Positions 1-9,549 of a stretch of DNA of 64,000 nt are shown piece by piece (position 1 is the first letter of the stretch; each line of letters starts with the position of its first letter). A model generated the notes under the pieces. The model was given only the letters and a program-made list of their open reading frames with translations, did not search any database and was not told where the DNA came from. Source of the stretch: CAYJDP01 sp964371025 (lineage in GTDB: Bacteria > Bacillota_I > Bacilli_A > RF39 > UBA660); contig CAYJKH010000001.1 of assembly GCA_964371025.1 (NCBI GenBank), forward strand, positions 186,001 to 250,000. Direction: 5' to 3'. A program made the translations under genes and the position numbers.

Positions 1-662
1 CAGATTTAGGAACTTCTATAATTTTAAGTGCTATTATATTGACAATGTGGTTTTCTGCTCCGATTGAAGCATCTGCTAAAAGAAAAATGTTTATAGGTCT
101 ATTTATTGGAGCAATATTAATTGTATTAGTTTTAGTAACAAATGGAGATGCATTACTTAAAGAGCGTCAATTAGCCAGATTTAATTATTTTGATCCTTGT
201 GATAAATTACTAACAACTGGAAACCAAGTATGTAATGGGTATATTGCTATAAATAATGGTGGTTTAACAGGAGTAGGCTTAGGATCATCAACTCAAAAAT
301 ATTTATATTTACCAGAACCATATACTGACTTTATTTTAGCAATTATTATGGAAGAGACTGGATTAATTATAACATTGATAATATTCTTATTATATTTAGT
401 TTTATTATATAGAATATTACTAATTGGAAAAAGAAGTTATAGTGATAAAGGAGCATTACTTTGTTATGGAGTAGCATTCTACATATTCTTTCATATTATA
501 GTAAATGTGGGTGGAATATTTGGAATGTTACCATTAACAGGAGTACCACTACCATTTATGAGTTATGGAGGAAGTTTTGCAATTTGTTTAATAGTAGGAT
601 TAACAGCAGTTCAAAGAGTTGCAGTAGAAACAAGACTTACTGATAGAAAAAGAAGAAAATAA
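1..662 (+). CDS. ftsW: FtsW/RodA/SpoVE-family peptidoglycan polymerase, C-terminal part
   Basis: SEDS-family membrane glycosyltransferase that polymerises lipid II during septal or lateral wall synthesis. The frame is open from the first base, reading DLGTS (the family QPDLGT motif), so the gene starts upstream of the window. The TTG at 39 is internal. Visible landmarks are GLTGVGLGSSTQKY followed by LPEPYTDFILAIIMEE, and PLPFMSYGGS near the end, all typical of FtsW/SpoVE. At least four membrane segments remain and the tail is basic (DRKRRK). FtsW is favoured over RodA because of the periplasmic loop wording, but this is not certain. A hairpin terminator follows at once. Confidence 0.88.
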   Translation, partial: DLGTSIILSAIILTMWFSAPIEASAKRKMFIGLFIGAILIVLVLVTNGDALLKERQLARFNYFDPCDKLLTTGNQVCNGYIAINNGGLTGVGLGSSTQKYLYLPEPYTDFILAIIMEETGLIITLIIFLLYLVLLYRILLIGKRSYSDKGALLCYGVAFYIFFHIIVNVGGIFGMLPLTGVPLPFMSYGGSFAICLIVGLTAVQRVAVETRLTDRKRRK

Positions 663-674
663 TCTTCTTTTTTT
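649..674 (+). terminator. Rho-independent terminator after ftsW
   Basis: Stem AAAGAAGA (649-656) pairs with TCTTCTTT (663-670) around a 6-nt loop that contains the ftsW stop codon. A T-run follows. Confidence 0.7.
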
Positions 675-720
675 ATGAATAAATATTTATATCTTTAATA
701 CTATTATAGGAGGTGTAAGT

Positions 721-1410
721 ATTAGTTTTAAATATAGATATAAAAAACAAATAATAATGGGAATAGTTTTAATATTAATTTTAATATCATGTAGTACTTA
801 TTACTATTTTAATAAAGAAGAACAAGAAGTTGTAATTAGTTCAGACATAGAAGAATTTGAAAAACTAAAAGCAGAAGATGAAGAAATAGAGTTAGAACAA
901 AAAAATAAGAAAGAATATAAAGTAGATATTAAAGGAGAGGTAATAACTCCTGGAATTTATCAATTAACAAATGATAAAAGAGTAATTGATGTTATCAATA
1001 TGGCTGGAGGTTTAACAAAAATAGCGGATACTTCAGTGATAAATTTAAGTAAAAAAATAAGTGATGAGATGGTAATTATTATATATACTAAAGATCAAGT
1101 ATTAGATTTTGCTAAAACAAAAGAAATAGAAGCTCAAGTTAATGAAAATTGTGTATCTCCAAGTGATGAATTAATAAAAAATGATGCTTGTATTGAAAGT
1201 AGTGAAGAGGTAATAAATAATAAAGTTTCTCTAAATAAGGGGAGTATGGAGGATTTTTTAACATTACCAGGAATTGGGGAAAGTAAAGCTCAAGATATTA
1301 TTGATTATAGAACTACAAATGGAGAGTTTAAAGAATTAGAAGATCTGATGAATGTTACAGGAATTGGAGAAGCAACATTTGCTAAGCTTAAGGAAAATAT
1401 TACTTTGTAA
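721..1410 (+). CDS. comEA: ComEA-like DNA-binding competence protein, probable ATT start
   Basis: Membrane-anchored double-stranded DNA receptor for natural transformation. The N-terminus is basic and followed by one membrane segment, then a charged linker. A SLBB-type domain follows (VDIKGEVITPGIYQL), then a C-terminal helix-hairpin-helix pair (LPGIGESKAQDIIDYR, VTGIGEATFAKL). The first ATG is at 757 but has no ribosome binding site. AGGAGG at 708-713 lies 7 nt before an in-frame ATT at 721, which would add SFKYRYKKQII and give a normal positive-inside N-terminus, so I place the start there. The gene overlaps comEC, the usual comE arrangement. Function is secure from domains; the start is inference. 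Confidence 0.85.
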   Translation: MSFKYRYKKQIIMGIVLILILISCSTYYYFNKEEQEVVISSDIEEFEKLKAEDEEIELEQKNKKEYKVDIKGEVITPGIYQLTNDKRVIDVINMAGGLTKIADTSVINLSKKISDEMVIIIYTKDQVLDFAKTKEIEAQVNENCVSPSDELIKNDACIESSEEVINNKVSLNKGSMEDFLTLPGIGESKAQDIIDYRTTNGEFKELEDLMNVTGIGEATFAKLKENITL

Positions 1411-3400
1411 GTATTTATATATTATTTTATTAGGATTAACTATTATTTATACTGTTATTTATATAAACGTAGATTATAAAAGTAAATATAGTGGAAAAGA
1501 AAAAGAAATAGTAGGAATTGTTACAGATATATTTATAGGTGAAAATAAACTGGATTTAAAAATATATGGATTAGAAATAATTATGGTAACCTATTATTTA
1601 GAAGAAGACATTCCTCTTTATAAACTTGGAGATAAAATAAAAGTAGAAGGAAAGTTAAATAAACCAGTAGTTCAAAAAACTTCTAACTTATTTGATTATT
1701 CAAAGCACTTAAAAAGAAAGAAAATATATTATCAAATGGAAGCTACCAATATTACTTTTATTAATAATAGTAATAATATATATTATAAATTAAAAAATAA
1801 AGTAAAAGACATGTGTAAGAATAATCCTTATTTATATACTTTTATTTTAGGAGATAAAAGATATTTAAATGATGAGGTTAAAATTAGCTATCAAGAAAAT
1901 GGGATTAGTCATTTATTTGCTATTAGTGGAATGCATATAAGTTTATTAGCAGGAATACTATTATATTTATTATCAAAAGTAAAAGTTAAAGAAAATAAAA
2001 AATACTTCATTGTAATAATAGTTTTAACTATATATTTATTAATAGTAGGGTTTCTAGCATCTATTTTAAGAAGTGTATTATTCTTTATTTTATTTGCCAT
2101 TAATAAATTATTTGATTTTAATATAAATATTATATGTATTTTTATATTAGTGTTAAGTAGTAGTTTATTAATAAATCCTTTTTATATATACGATGTTGGT
2201 TTTTTATATTCTTTTAGTATTAGTTTAGTTCTTCTTATTTTTGGAGAATATATAAACTCATATAGAGGCTATATAAAAAAACTATTAATAGTATCATTAT
2301 TAGCATTTATAACATCTTTTCCTATTACCATATATTTTTTTTACCAAATAAATTTATTAAGTATAATATACAATATTTTTTATGTACCATTTGTAAGCAT
2401 ATTAATATTCCCTTTGTCATTAATTATGTTTATGGGAGTCCCTCTTGATTTTATATTTACCCCTTTAATCATATTTTTAGAAGAATCATCATTATTTATT
2501 AATAAAATAGATGTATTTAAAATAGTATTTATGAAATTAGATAATTTTTATTATTTAATTTATATAATATTTACAATATTATTTTTAATAGGAATATATT
2601 ATAAAAAAATAAAGTATACAGTTATGGTGATCGTACTTATTATTTTTCATAAATTATATTTTTATTATAATACCTATATAGTTATGTTGGATGTAGGGCA
2701 AGGAGATAGTTTTTTATTTTTTGACAAAGGGAAAACTATTATAATAGATACAGGAGGGAAGTATAATTATTATACTAATACTAGTGGAGATTTAACTAAT
2801 TATGTTATAAAGCCATATCTTAGAAGTATGGGAATAAAAAAAATAGATTTATTAATTTTAAGTCATGGGGATTATGATCACTTGGGAGAAACTTTTAACT
2901 TATCTAAGTATTTTGAAATAAATGAAATTTTAATAAATAATAATGAGTTAAATTATAACGAAGAAAAAATAAAAAATTCATTTAATAATGTTTCTAAGTT
3001 AGAAAATGATATAACATTTAAAGTTAATAATTTTACCTTTAATTCATTAGGTTTTGATTTAGGAGATGAAAATGACAGTAGTATTATTTTATTAATAACT
3101 TATAAAGATATTAGTTTTCTAATGATGGGGGATGCATCAATTAAATCAGAGATAAAATTATTAGATAAATATAATATTAAAAATATTGATTATTTAAAAG
3201 TAGGGCATCATGGTTCAAAGACTTCTACTAGCAAAAAACTACTAGAAGAGACTACTCCAAAATATGCTTTAATATCAGCAGGAGTTAATAATATATTTAA
3301 TCATCCAAATCAAGAAGTGATAGATAGATTAAAAGACTATAATATTAAAATATTTTCAACCCAAGAAATTGGTAGCAAAATGATAAATTTAAATAATTGA
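1379..3400 (+). CDS. comEC: ComEC/Rec2 DNA uptake channel
   Basis: Polytopic membrane protein that moves single-stranded DNA into the cytoplasm during transformation. It has an N-terminal OB-like region, then the competence membrane domain (ISHLFAISGMHISLLAG), then a C-terminal metallo-beta-lactamase-like domain (VMLDVGQGDSFLF, LSHGDYDHLGE, VGHHGSKTSTS, FNHPNQEVID). The metal motif HxDxDH is intact, so the nuclease-like domain may be active. The frame is open from an ATG at 1352, but a TTG at 1379 has GGAG 9 nt upstream inside the comEA end and gives a basic start before the first membrane helix. I chose 1379. It ends with TGA, evidence that UGA is a stop here. Confidence 0.9.
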   Translation: MLSLRKILLCKYLYIILLGLTIIYTVIYINVDYKSKYSGKEKEIVGIVTDIFIGENKLDLKIYGLEIIMVTYYLEEDIPLYKLGDKIKVEGKLNKPVVQKTSNLFDYSKHLKRKKIYYQMEATNITFINNSNNIYYKLKNKVKDMCKNNPYLYTFILGDKRYLNDEVKISYQENGISHLFAISGMHISLLAGILLYLLSKVKVKENKKYFIVIIVLTIYLLIVGFLASILRSVLFFILFAINKLFDFNINIICIFILVLSSSLLINPFYIYDVGFLYSFSISLVLLIFGEYINSYRGYIKKLLIVSLLAFITSFPITIYFFYQINLLSIIYNIFYVPFVSILIFPLSLIMFMGVPLDFIFTPLIIFLEESSLFINKIDVFKIVFMKLDNFYYLIYIIFTILFLIGIYYKKIKYTVMVIVLIIFHKLYFYYNTYIVMLDVGQGDSFLFFDKGKTIIIDTGGKYNYYTNTSGDLTNYVIKPYLRSMGIKKIDLLILSHGDYDHLGETFNLSKYFEINEILINNNELNYNEEKIKNSFNNVSKLENDITFKVNNFTFNSLGFDLGDENDSSIILLITYKDISFLMMGDASIKSEIKLLDKYNIKNIDYLKVGHHGSKTSTSKKLLEETTPKYALISAGVNNIFNHPNQEVIDRLKDYNIKIFSTQEIGSKMINLNN

Positions 3401-3434
3401 AATAATATGGTATACTCATATTATAGGAGGCTTT

Positions 3435-4328
3435 ATGAAAGATTTAACTAATTACTTAGACTATTTAAAATATCAAAAGAAGTATTCAACTCATACTATT
3501 AAAAACTATGAATCTGATATAGAAGAATATTTTTTTTATGTAAAAAAAGAAAGTTTAAACTATAAAGATATTGAATATAGTGATATAAGATTTTATTTAA
3601 TGTATTTAAAAGAAGAAAAAAAAATAAATAATGCCTCAATTGATCGAAAAATTTCATCAGTAAGAGGATTTTATAAATATTTAGTAACTGAAAAAATTAT
3701 CGAAAATAATCCATTTATATTGGTTAATTCTCCTAAAAAAGAAAAAAAATTACCTCGTCATTTTGAATTGTCTGAGTTAGAAGCTTTATTTAATAGTTGT
3801 AATACTACAACTTTTTTTGGAAAAAGGAATTTATTAATATTAGAAATGTTATATGCAACTGGAATTAGAGTTAGCGAACTTGTTAATATAAAAATAAAAG
3901 ATATTAATAAACAAAATAAAACTATTATAGTTCTTGGGAAAGGAAATAAAGAAAGAATTGTTAGATATGGAGATTGCTGTAGTGATATATTAGAAGAATA
4001 TTTATCTTATTATTTAGAATATAATAAAGAAAAAATTGAGTATTTATTTTTAAATAATAACTATAAACAGTTAACAGATCGAGGAGTAAGATATATATTA
4101 GATAATTTAATAAAAAATACATCTCTTAATAAAAAAATATCTCCTCATATGATAAGACATTCTTTTGCAACTCATTTGCTTAATAGTGGTTGTGATTTAT
4201 TAACTGTCCAAAAATTATTAGGACATGAGAGTATAAAAGCTACTCAAATTTATACCCATATTTCAAATGATAAATTAAAAGATGTTTACTTTAAAATATT
4301 TAATAAAGAAAAAAATGATATAAAATAA
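3435..4328 (+). CDS. Tyrosine recombinase of the XerC/XerD family
   Basis: Site-specific recombinase of about 297 residues, the size expected for a chromosome-dimer-resolving Xer protein. An N-terminal SAM-like core-binding domain (about residues 1-85) precedes the catalytic domain with Arg in ATGIRVSELVNI, the HMIRHSFATHLL box, GHESIKATQIYTH with the second His, and the Tyr nucleophile in IYTH. A good ribosome binding site (AGGAGG) lies before the ATG. No phage genes or att sites flank it, so a housekeeping XerC/XerD role is preferred over an integrase. I cannot tell XerC from XerD by eye. Confidence 0.85.
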   Translation: MKDLTNYLDYLKYQKKYSTHTIKNYESDIEEYFFYVKKESLNYKDIEYSDIRFYLMYLKEEKKINNASIDRKISSVRGFYKYLVTEKIIENNPFILVNSPKKEKKLPRHFELSELEALFNSCNTTTFFGKRNLLILEMLYATGIRVSELVNIKIKDINKQNKTIIVLGKGNKERIVRYGDCCSDILEEYLSYYLEYNKEKIEYLFLNNNYKQLTDRGVRYILDNLIKNTSLNKKISPHMIRHSFATHLLNSGCDLLTVQKLLGHESIKATQIYTHISNDKLKDVYFKIFNKEKNDIK

Positions 4329-4406
4329 GGGAAATTGTCATTATTTACTTTTAATTTATATTAATATTTGTTAAAATAAAAACAGTTCAAAAGGATGTGA
4401 TTTATT

Positions 4407-4649
4407 ATGGATTATAAATTTAATTCCCAGGAAGAATTATTTAATCATATTAAACCAGCGTTAATTGCAAAGAAAACAGAGTTGAAAAGATTAGGTTTCC
4501 AAAATGTAGATATTCAAGATATTTGGATTTTTTTAATTAAAACAAAGTGGGCTAGTGCTAATGATTTAATGGTAGTTGATATGGTAAATGATATTATGAA
4601 ATTAGATGTTAATGATTTTGGACATTATATAAAAGAGGAGAAAATATGA
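4407..4649 (+). CDS. comN: ComN-type post-transcriptional regulator
   Basis: Small soluble protein of 80 residues resembling the Firmicutes post-transcriptional regulator family (ComN/YrzD), which in Bacillus lies next to secDF and promotes comE expression. The signature region is the amphipathic ELFNHIKPALIAKKTELKRLG followed by a conserved Asp/Trp segment and WASANDLMVVDMVNDIM. It overlaps the secDF start by 4 nt (ATGA), so the two are translationally coupled. The family match rests on sequence character plus position next to secDF. comEA and comEC lie only 1 kb upstream, consistent with a competence link, although that link is inference. Confidence 0.7.
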   Translation: MDYKFNSQEELFNHIKPALIAKKTELKRLGFQNVDIQDIWIFLIKTKWASANDLMVVDMVNDIMKLDVNDFGHYIKEEKI

Positions 4650-6946
4650 AAAAATTAGAGAAAAAACGACAAGTTAAAACAACTAAAGCTAATAGTAAAT
4701 CAACTAAAAGAGTTATTTCATTAAGTATTATTTTAATGCTTATAATAACTGGAGTTGGATTTGCGTTTGTACCATTTTTTAATAATTTAAAATTTGGATT
4801 AGATTTACAAGGAGGATTTGAGGTTTTATACCAAGTTGAAACTATTGATGGTAGTGATATGACTGCTGATAAAGTAGAGGCAACATATAAAACTCTTCAA
4901 AAAAGAATTAATTCATTAGGAGTATCAGAACCAGAAATTATTGTTGAAGGTGATGATAAAATTAGAGTTAAGTTGGCAGGAGTAGCAGATCCTGATGCAG
5001 CTCGTGAGCAATTATCAACAGTTGCAACATTATCTTTTAGAAATACTTCAGATGAATTATTAATGACAAGTGATGTGATTGATGGAGCGAAAGTTTCAAC
5101 AGATGCATCAGGTAGACCAGCTGTTTTACTTGAAGTTAGTGATCAAAATAAATTTTATGAAGTAACAAATACAATAAAAGATTTAGAAGATAACCAAATT
5201 GTTATTTGGTTAGATTATTCGGAAGGCGTAAATAGTTATGAGGTAGATAGTGCTTTATGTGGTACTAGCGGATCTAATTGTTTATCATCTGCTAATGTAG
5301 ATCAAGCATTTGCCAGTGATGTTATTATTCAAGGGGACTTTACTGAAGAAGAAGTTCAAAATTTAACAGATTTAATTAATGCAGGATCTTTACCATCTAA
5401 ATTAACAGAAGTGTCTTCTCGTACTGTTGGAGCATCTTTTGGAGATGGAACACTTGATAAAACGTTATTAGCAGGAATTATTGGTATTTCTTTAATAATT
5501 TTATTATTAGTAGCAATTTATAGATTTGCTGGATTTATATCAGGGATATCAATTATTTTATATACATTCTTAGTATTTGTAGTATTTTGGACAGTAGGAG
5601 GGGTACTAACATTACCTGGAATTGCCGCTCTAGTACTAGGTATTGGTATGGCAATAGATTCAAATGTTATTACATTTGCTAGAATTCAAGAAGAAATATA
5701 CAAAGGAAAAAGTTTACCAGCAGCCTTTAAGTCAGGTTCTAAACTAAGTTTTAAAACAATATTTGATGCAAATATTACAACTTTAATTGTAGCAATTATT
5801 ATGTTTATATTTGGAGAAAGTAGTGTTAAAGGGTTTGCAACAATGTTAATTATTACAGTTGCAGTAACAATGTTTACAATGGTATTAATCACTAGATTAA
5901 TAATGAAAAGTTATATTAACACAGGATTCTTTAATGATAAATTAAAACTATTTTTTAATATTAAAAAGGATCAAGTAGCTAATATTGAAACTAATGAAGT
6001 TAAGAAAAAATCTGTTTTTGACAAAGTGAATTTCTTAAAACATTCACCTAAATTTATGATTTTATCTTTAATTATATTATTATCAGGAGTGGTTATTATT
6101 TTCTTAAGTGGGATGAATTTAGGAATAGACTTTAAATCAGGAAGTAATATAACAATTGATACAAAAGAAGAAATTACAAAAGATGAATTAGTAAAAGTTA
6201 GTCAAGAACTTGGAATTAGTGTTGATGAAATAATTATTAGTGATGATGAAATTTCTATTAAAACTGATGAAGTACTAACAAAAGAACAAGTTATTGCAAC
6301 TACTAATACATATGAAGATGAATATAGTGCTAGTGTTGATATTGCAGTTATATCAAATGTTGTTAGTAAAGACTTAGCAAAAAATGCTGTATTTGCAGTT
6401 TTAATGGCTATGATTGGTATTATTATCTATGTAACATTTAGATTTAAATTTAACTATGCAGCAGCAGGAGTAATTGCTTTACTTCATGATATTGCAATTG
6501 TGTTTGCATTATTTGCAATATTTAAAATTGAAGTTTCAGTTATCTTTATTGCAGCATTACTAGCTATAATTGGATATTCTATAAATGATACAATTGTATT
6601 ATTTGATAGAATTAGAGAAAATGTTAAAAATTGCAAAGAAAAATTATCAAAAGAAAAATTAAAAGAAATATATAATAAGTCTATTAGAGAAACGTTTACT
6701 AGAACTATATTTACGACTATTACAACATTAATCCCAGTAATAGCATTAATCATTTTAGTATCAAATGAAATTTTATCATTTAACTTAGCAATGTTATTTG
6801 GACTTATTACAGGAACTTATTCATCTATCTTTATCGCAGTTAATATTTTATTAGCACTGGAAGTTAGATCTTTAAATAATCCAAAAAAGAAAATTATTTA
6901 TACAGATGAATATAAAGAAAAAAAAGTTAAAGGGATAAATTGTTAG
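4646..6946 (+). CDS. secDF: SecDF fused preprotein translocase subunit
   Basis: RND-type membrane protein that uses the proton gradient to pull proteins across the membrane after SecYEG. At 766 residues it is the fused SecD-SecF form of Bacilli. SecD half: first helix about residues 22-40, then FGLDLQGGFEVLYQV, a large extracytoplasmic domain, and a helix bundle with GIAALVLGIGMAIDSNV and the FARIQEE loop. SecF half: helix from about 470, GIDFKSGSNITI, and a second bundle with AIIGYSINDTIVLFDRIRE. It starts in an ATGA overlap with comN and is followed after 16 nt by rel. Confidence 0.96.
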   Translation: MKKLEKKRQVKTTKANSKSTKRVISLSIILMLIITGVGFAFVPFFNNLKFGLDLQGGFEVLYQVETIDGSDMTADKVEATYKTLQKRINSLGVSEPEIIVEGDDKIRVKLAGVADPDAAREQLSTVATLSFRNTSDELLMTSDVIDGAKVSTDASGRPAVLLEVSDQNKFYEVTNTIKDLEDNQIVIWLDYSEGVNSYEVDSALCGTSGSNCLSSANVDQAFASDVIIQGDFTEEEVQNLTDLINAGSLPSKLTEVSSRTVGASFGDGTLDKTLLAGIIGISLIILLLVAIYRFAGFISGISIILYTFLVFVVFWTVGGVLTLPGIAALVLGIGMAIDSNVITFARIQEEIYKGKSLPAAFKSGSKLSFKTIFDANITTLIVAIIMFIFGESSVKGFATMLIITVAVTMFTMVLITRLIMKSYINTGFFNDKLKLFFNIKKDQVANIETNEVKKKSVFDKVNFLKHSPKFMILSLIILLSGVVIIFLSGMNLGIDFKSGSNITIDTKEEITKDELVKVSQELGISVDEIIISDDEISIKTDEVLTKEQVIATTNTYEDEYSASVDIAVISNVVSKDLAKNAVFAVLMAMIGIIIYVTFRFKFNYAAAGVIALLHDIAIVFALFAIFKIEVSVIFIAALLAIIGYSINDTIVLFDRIRENVKNCKEKLSKEKLKEIYNKSIRETFTRTIFTTITTLIPVIALIILVSNEILSFNLAMLFGLITGTYSSIFIAVNILLALEVRSLNNPKKKIIYTDEYKEKKVKGINC

Positions 6947-6962
6947 TAAGGAGTTTGATCTA

Positions 6963-9107
6963 ATGACACAAAAACAAGGAATAACAATTGAAGAATTATT
7001 AGAAAAAACCAGAGGCTATATAAGTGATGCTACAGAATTAGAAAAAATTGAAAAAGCTTACTTATTTGCAAAGGAAAAACATAATGGTCAATATAGAAAA
7101 AGCGGAGAAGCCTATATTGACCATCCTTTGCATGTAGCAGTAATTTTAACTACTATATATGCAGATTCAGTTACTCTTCAAGCGGCAGTATTACATGATG
7201 TTTTGGAAGATTGTGATGTTACTCACGATGAAATGGCTGAAATTTTTGGTAAAGAAGTTACTGATTTAGTACAAGGAGTTACTAAGTTAAGTAAAATTCA
7301 TTTTTCAACTGAAAATGAATATTTAATTGATTATTATAAAAAAATTATTGTAGGAATAAGTGAAGATGTCCGAGTTATTATTATAAAATTGGCAGATAGA
7401 TTACATAATATGCGAACTCTTCAACCATTTCCACCAGAAAAGCAAAAGAAAAAAGCTCGTGAATCTTTAGAAATTTTAACACCAATTGCTCATCACTTAG
7501 GTATTCATAAAATTAAAAGTGAATTAGAGGATTTAGCTTTAAGATATTTAAAACCAGATATTTTTTATGATATAGTAGAAAGACTAAATAAATCTAAACT
7601 AGATCGTGATAAAACAGTATATAGTATGCAAAGTGAAATTATTGAAATATTAGATGACCATAATATTTCTCATACTATTAAGGGAAGGTCTAAAAGTATT
7701 TATAGTATTTATAAAAAATTGGATAATGGGAAAAAGTTTAATGATATATATGATTTGTTTGCTCTTCGAATTTTAGTGGATACTGAACAAGAATGTTATC
7801 TTGCTTTAGGACTTATTCATGCAAAATTTAAACCACTTCCAAAACGATTTAAGGATTATATAGCAAGTCCAAAGCCAAATAGATATCAGTCACTTCATAC
7901 AACTGTTTTTGGAGTAGATGGCTTATTATTTGAAATTCAAATTAGAACTCCAGAAATGGATGAAATAGCGGAAAATGGAATAGCAGCTCACTGGGCCTAT
8001 AAAGATAATACTAATGCTGTTGAGCAAATGAAAAATACAACTGAACAAAAATTACAGTTCTTTAAATCTATTATGGATTTAGATAAAGATAAAATGTCTA
8101 GTGAAGAGTTTGTTAATAGTGTTAAAAATGAAGTTTTATCTAATAATATTTATGTATATTCACCAAAAGGAGATATCTTTGAATTACCAAAAGGTTCTAC
8201 TCCGATTGATTTTGCTTATAAAGTTCATACTAAAGTAGGAGATACAATGATTGGAGCAATTGTTAATAATAATATTGTTCAATTAAGTTATGAATTACAA
8301 AACAATGATATTATAAAAATAAATACGAATAAGAGTTCAACACCTTCAAAAGAATGGTTGAATATTGCTAAAAATACACAAACTAAACATAAAATAAGAA
8401 ATTATTTCACAAAAAGTGAGCGAGAAATTTATCTTGAACGTGGTAAAGAAAGTTTAGAAAAAGAACTTAAAAAAAGAAAAGTATCATTTATTGACTTCTT
8501 TAATGATCAAAGTTTAAAAACAATTTATAAAAATTTGAAACTTGAAAATAGTGAAGAATTATATTTAATGATAGGGAATGGTAAATTTTCACCTAATTCT
8601 GTAATAAATATAATATTCCCAAAAGAAGAAGTAGAAAAAGTTAAACCCAAAACTACTAATATCGATGTAACAGCAGATGTTATAGTTGATGGACTTGATA
8701 AGGTTAAAGTTAATTTAGCTCATTGTTGTAAACCAGTGTTTGATGATGAAATTATTGGATATATAACAAAAGGAAGCGGTATTTCAGTTCATAGAGTACA
8801 CTGCCACAACTTATTAAGTGATGTTGATAGAACAGTAGAGGTTTATTGGAATAGTAATACTGCTACGAAAAAATATTTAACATGTTTAACTATAATAACT
8901 AATACTAATGAAAGTAAAATGTTAGGAATTATGCAAATTATATCTAAATTTGATATTAATGTTGAAGGTATTAAGATATTACATAAAGGAGATGCTACTA
9001 TGTATGAAGCCAATCTATATGTAAGAGATGCTGAACAAATAAATAAATTAATGATTAATTTAAATAATCAAGAATTTATAGAAAATGTAGAAAGAGCGAT
9101 GAAATAA
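6963..9107 (+). CDS. rel: Bifunctional (p)ppGpp synthetase/hydrolase Rel
   Basis: Long RSH enzyme that makes and degrades the stringent alarmone. Domains in order: HD hydrolase (HPLHVAVIL, AAVLHDVLEDC), synthetase (KGRSKSIYSIYKK, YDLFALRILVD), TGS (VYSPKGDIFELPKGSTPIDF), zinc-finger region (LAHCCKPVFDDEIIGY, HRVHCHNLL) and C-terminal ACT. The RFKD loop in PKRFKDYIASPKPNRYQ is the RxKD form typical of bifunctional Rel. HD residues look intact, so both activities are expected. It is the third gene of the secDF operon and its stop overlaps the dtd start by 1 nt. Confidence 0.95.
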   Translation: MTQKQGITIEELLEKTRGYISDATELEKIEKAYLFAKEKHNGQYRKSGEAYIDHPLHVAVILTTIYADSVTLQAAVLHDVLEDCDVTHDEMAEIFGKEVTDLVQGVTKLSKIHFSTENEYLIDYYKKIIVGISEDVRVIIIKLADRLHNMRTLQPFPPEKQKKKARESLEILTPIAHHLGIHKIKSELEDLALRYLKPDIFYDIVERLNKSKLDRDKTVYSMQSEIIEILDDHNISHTIKGRSKSIYSIYKKLDNGKKFNDIYDLFALRILVDTEQECYLALGLIHAKFKPLPKRFKDYIASPKPNRYQSLHTTVFGVDGLLFEIQIRTPEMDEIAENGIAAHWAYKDNTNAVEQMKNTTEQKLQFFKSIMDLDKDKMSSEEFVNSVKNEVLSNNIYVYSPKGDIFELPKGSTPIDFAYKVHTKVGDTMIGAIVNNNIVQLSYELQNNDIIKINTNKSSTPSKEWLNIAKNTQTKHKIRNYFTKSEREIYLERGKESLEKELKKRKVSFIDFFNDQSLKTIYKNLKLENSEELYLMIGNGKFSPNSVINIIFPKEEVEKVKPKTTNIDVTADVIVDGLDKVKVNLAHCCKPVFDDEIIGYITKGSGISVHRVHCHNLLSDVDRTVEVYWNSNTATKKYLTCLTIITNTNESKMLGIMQIISKFDINVEGIKILHKGDATMYEANLYVRDAEQINKLMINLNNQEFIENVERAMK

Positions 9108-9541
9108 TGAGAGTATTAGTACAAAGAAGTTTGGAGTCAAATGTTAAAGTTGACGGAAAAATTGTAGGACAAATCTCATCAGGGTTAGTCTTATTAGTAG
9201 GATTTACGAAAGGAGATTCTATTACAAATATTAATCATTTAATAAACAAAATAATTAATTTGAGAATTTTCCCAGATGAACATGATGTTATGAATAAATC
9301 AGTATTAGAATATGGTGGTGAAATTTTATCAGTTTCACAGTTTACTTTATATGCTGATACTAAAAAAGGGAATCGCCCTAGTTATATAAATGCACTAGGT
9401 GGAGATGAGGCAATTAAGTTATATGATTTATTTAATCAAGAATTAAAAAAACATATAAAAGTAGAAACTGGTATATTTGGAGCAGATATGAAGGTATCTA
9501 TTACAAATGATGGACCAATTACAATTATGTTAGAAAAATAG
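9107..9541 (+). CDS. dtd: D-aminoacyl-tRNA deacylase
   Basis: Removes D-amino acids (and glycine mischarged on tRNA-Ala) from tRNA. The protein is 144 residues, the normal length, and begins MRVLVQRS. Both active-site signatures are present: SQFTLYADTKKGNRPSY in the middle and NDGPITIMLE at the C-terminus (the NxGPxT cross-subunit motif of the Dtd dimer). It starts 1 nt inside the end of rel and is followed by hisS after 8 nt, the same rel-dtd-hisS order as in Bacillus. Confidence 0.95.
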   Translation: MRVLVQRSLESNVKVDGKIVGQISSGLVLLVGFTKGDSITNINHLINKIINLRIFPDEHDVMNKSVLEYGGEILSVSQFTLYADTKKGNRPSYINALGGDEAIKLYDLFNQELKKHIKVETGIFGADMKVSITNDGPITIMLEK

Positions 9542-9549
9542 GAGGATTT

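Noticed and set aside
3398..3400. Possible UGA-as-Trp genetic code, given the Mollicutes-like character
   Set aside because: comEC, comN and mtaB end in TGA at the family-expected length and Trp is encoded by TGG throughout.
3435..4328. Phage or island integrase
   Set aside because: No other phage genes, no att repeats or tRNA next to it; length and context fit a housekeeping Xer recombinase.
5686..5892. Open frames on the - strand inside secDF, and similar ones inside hisS, parC, gatB and others
   Set aside because: They lie wholly within well-supported genes on the other strand, have no ribosome binding site and encode low-complexity hydrophobic sequence.
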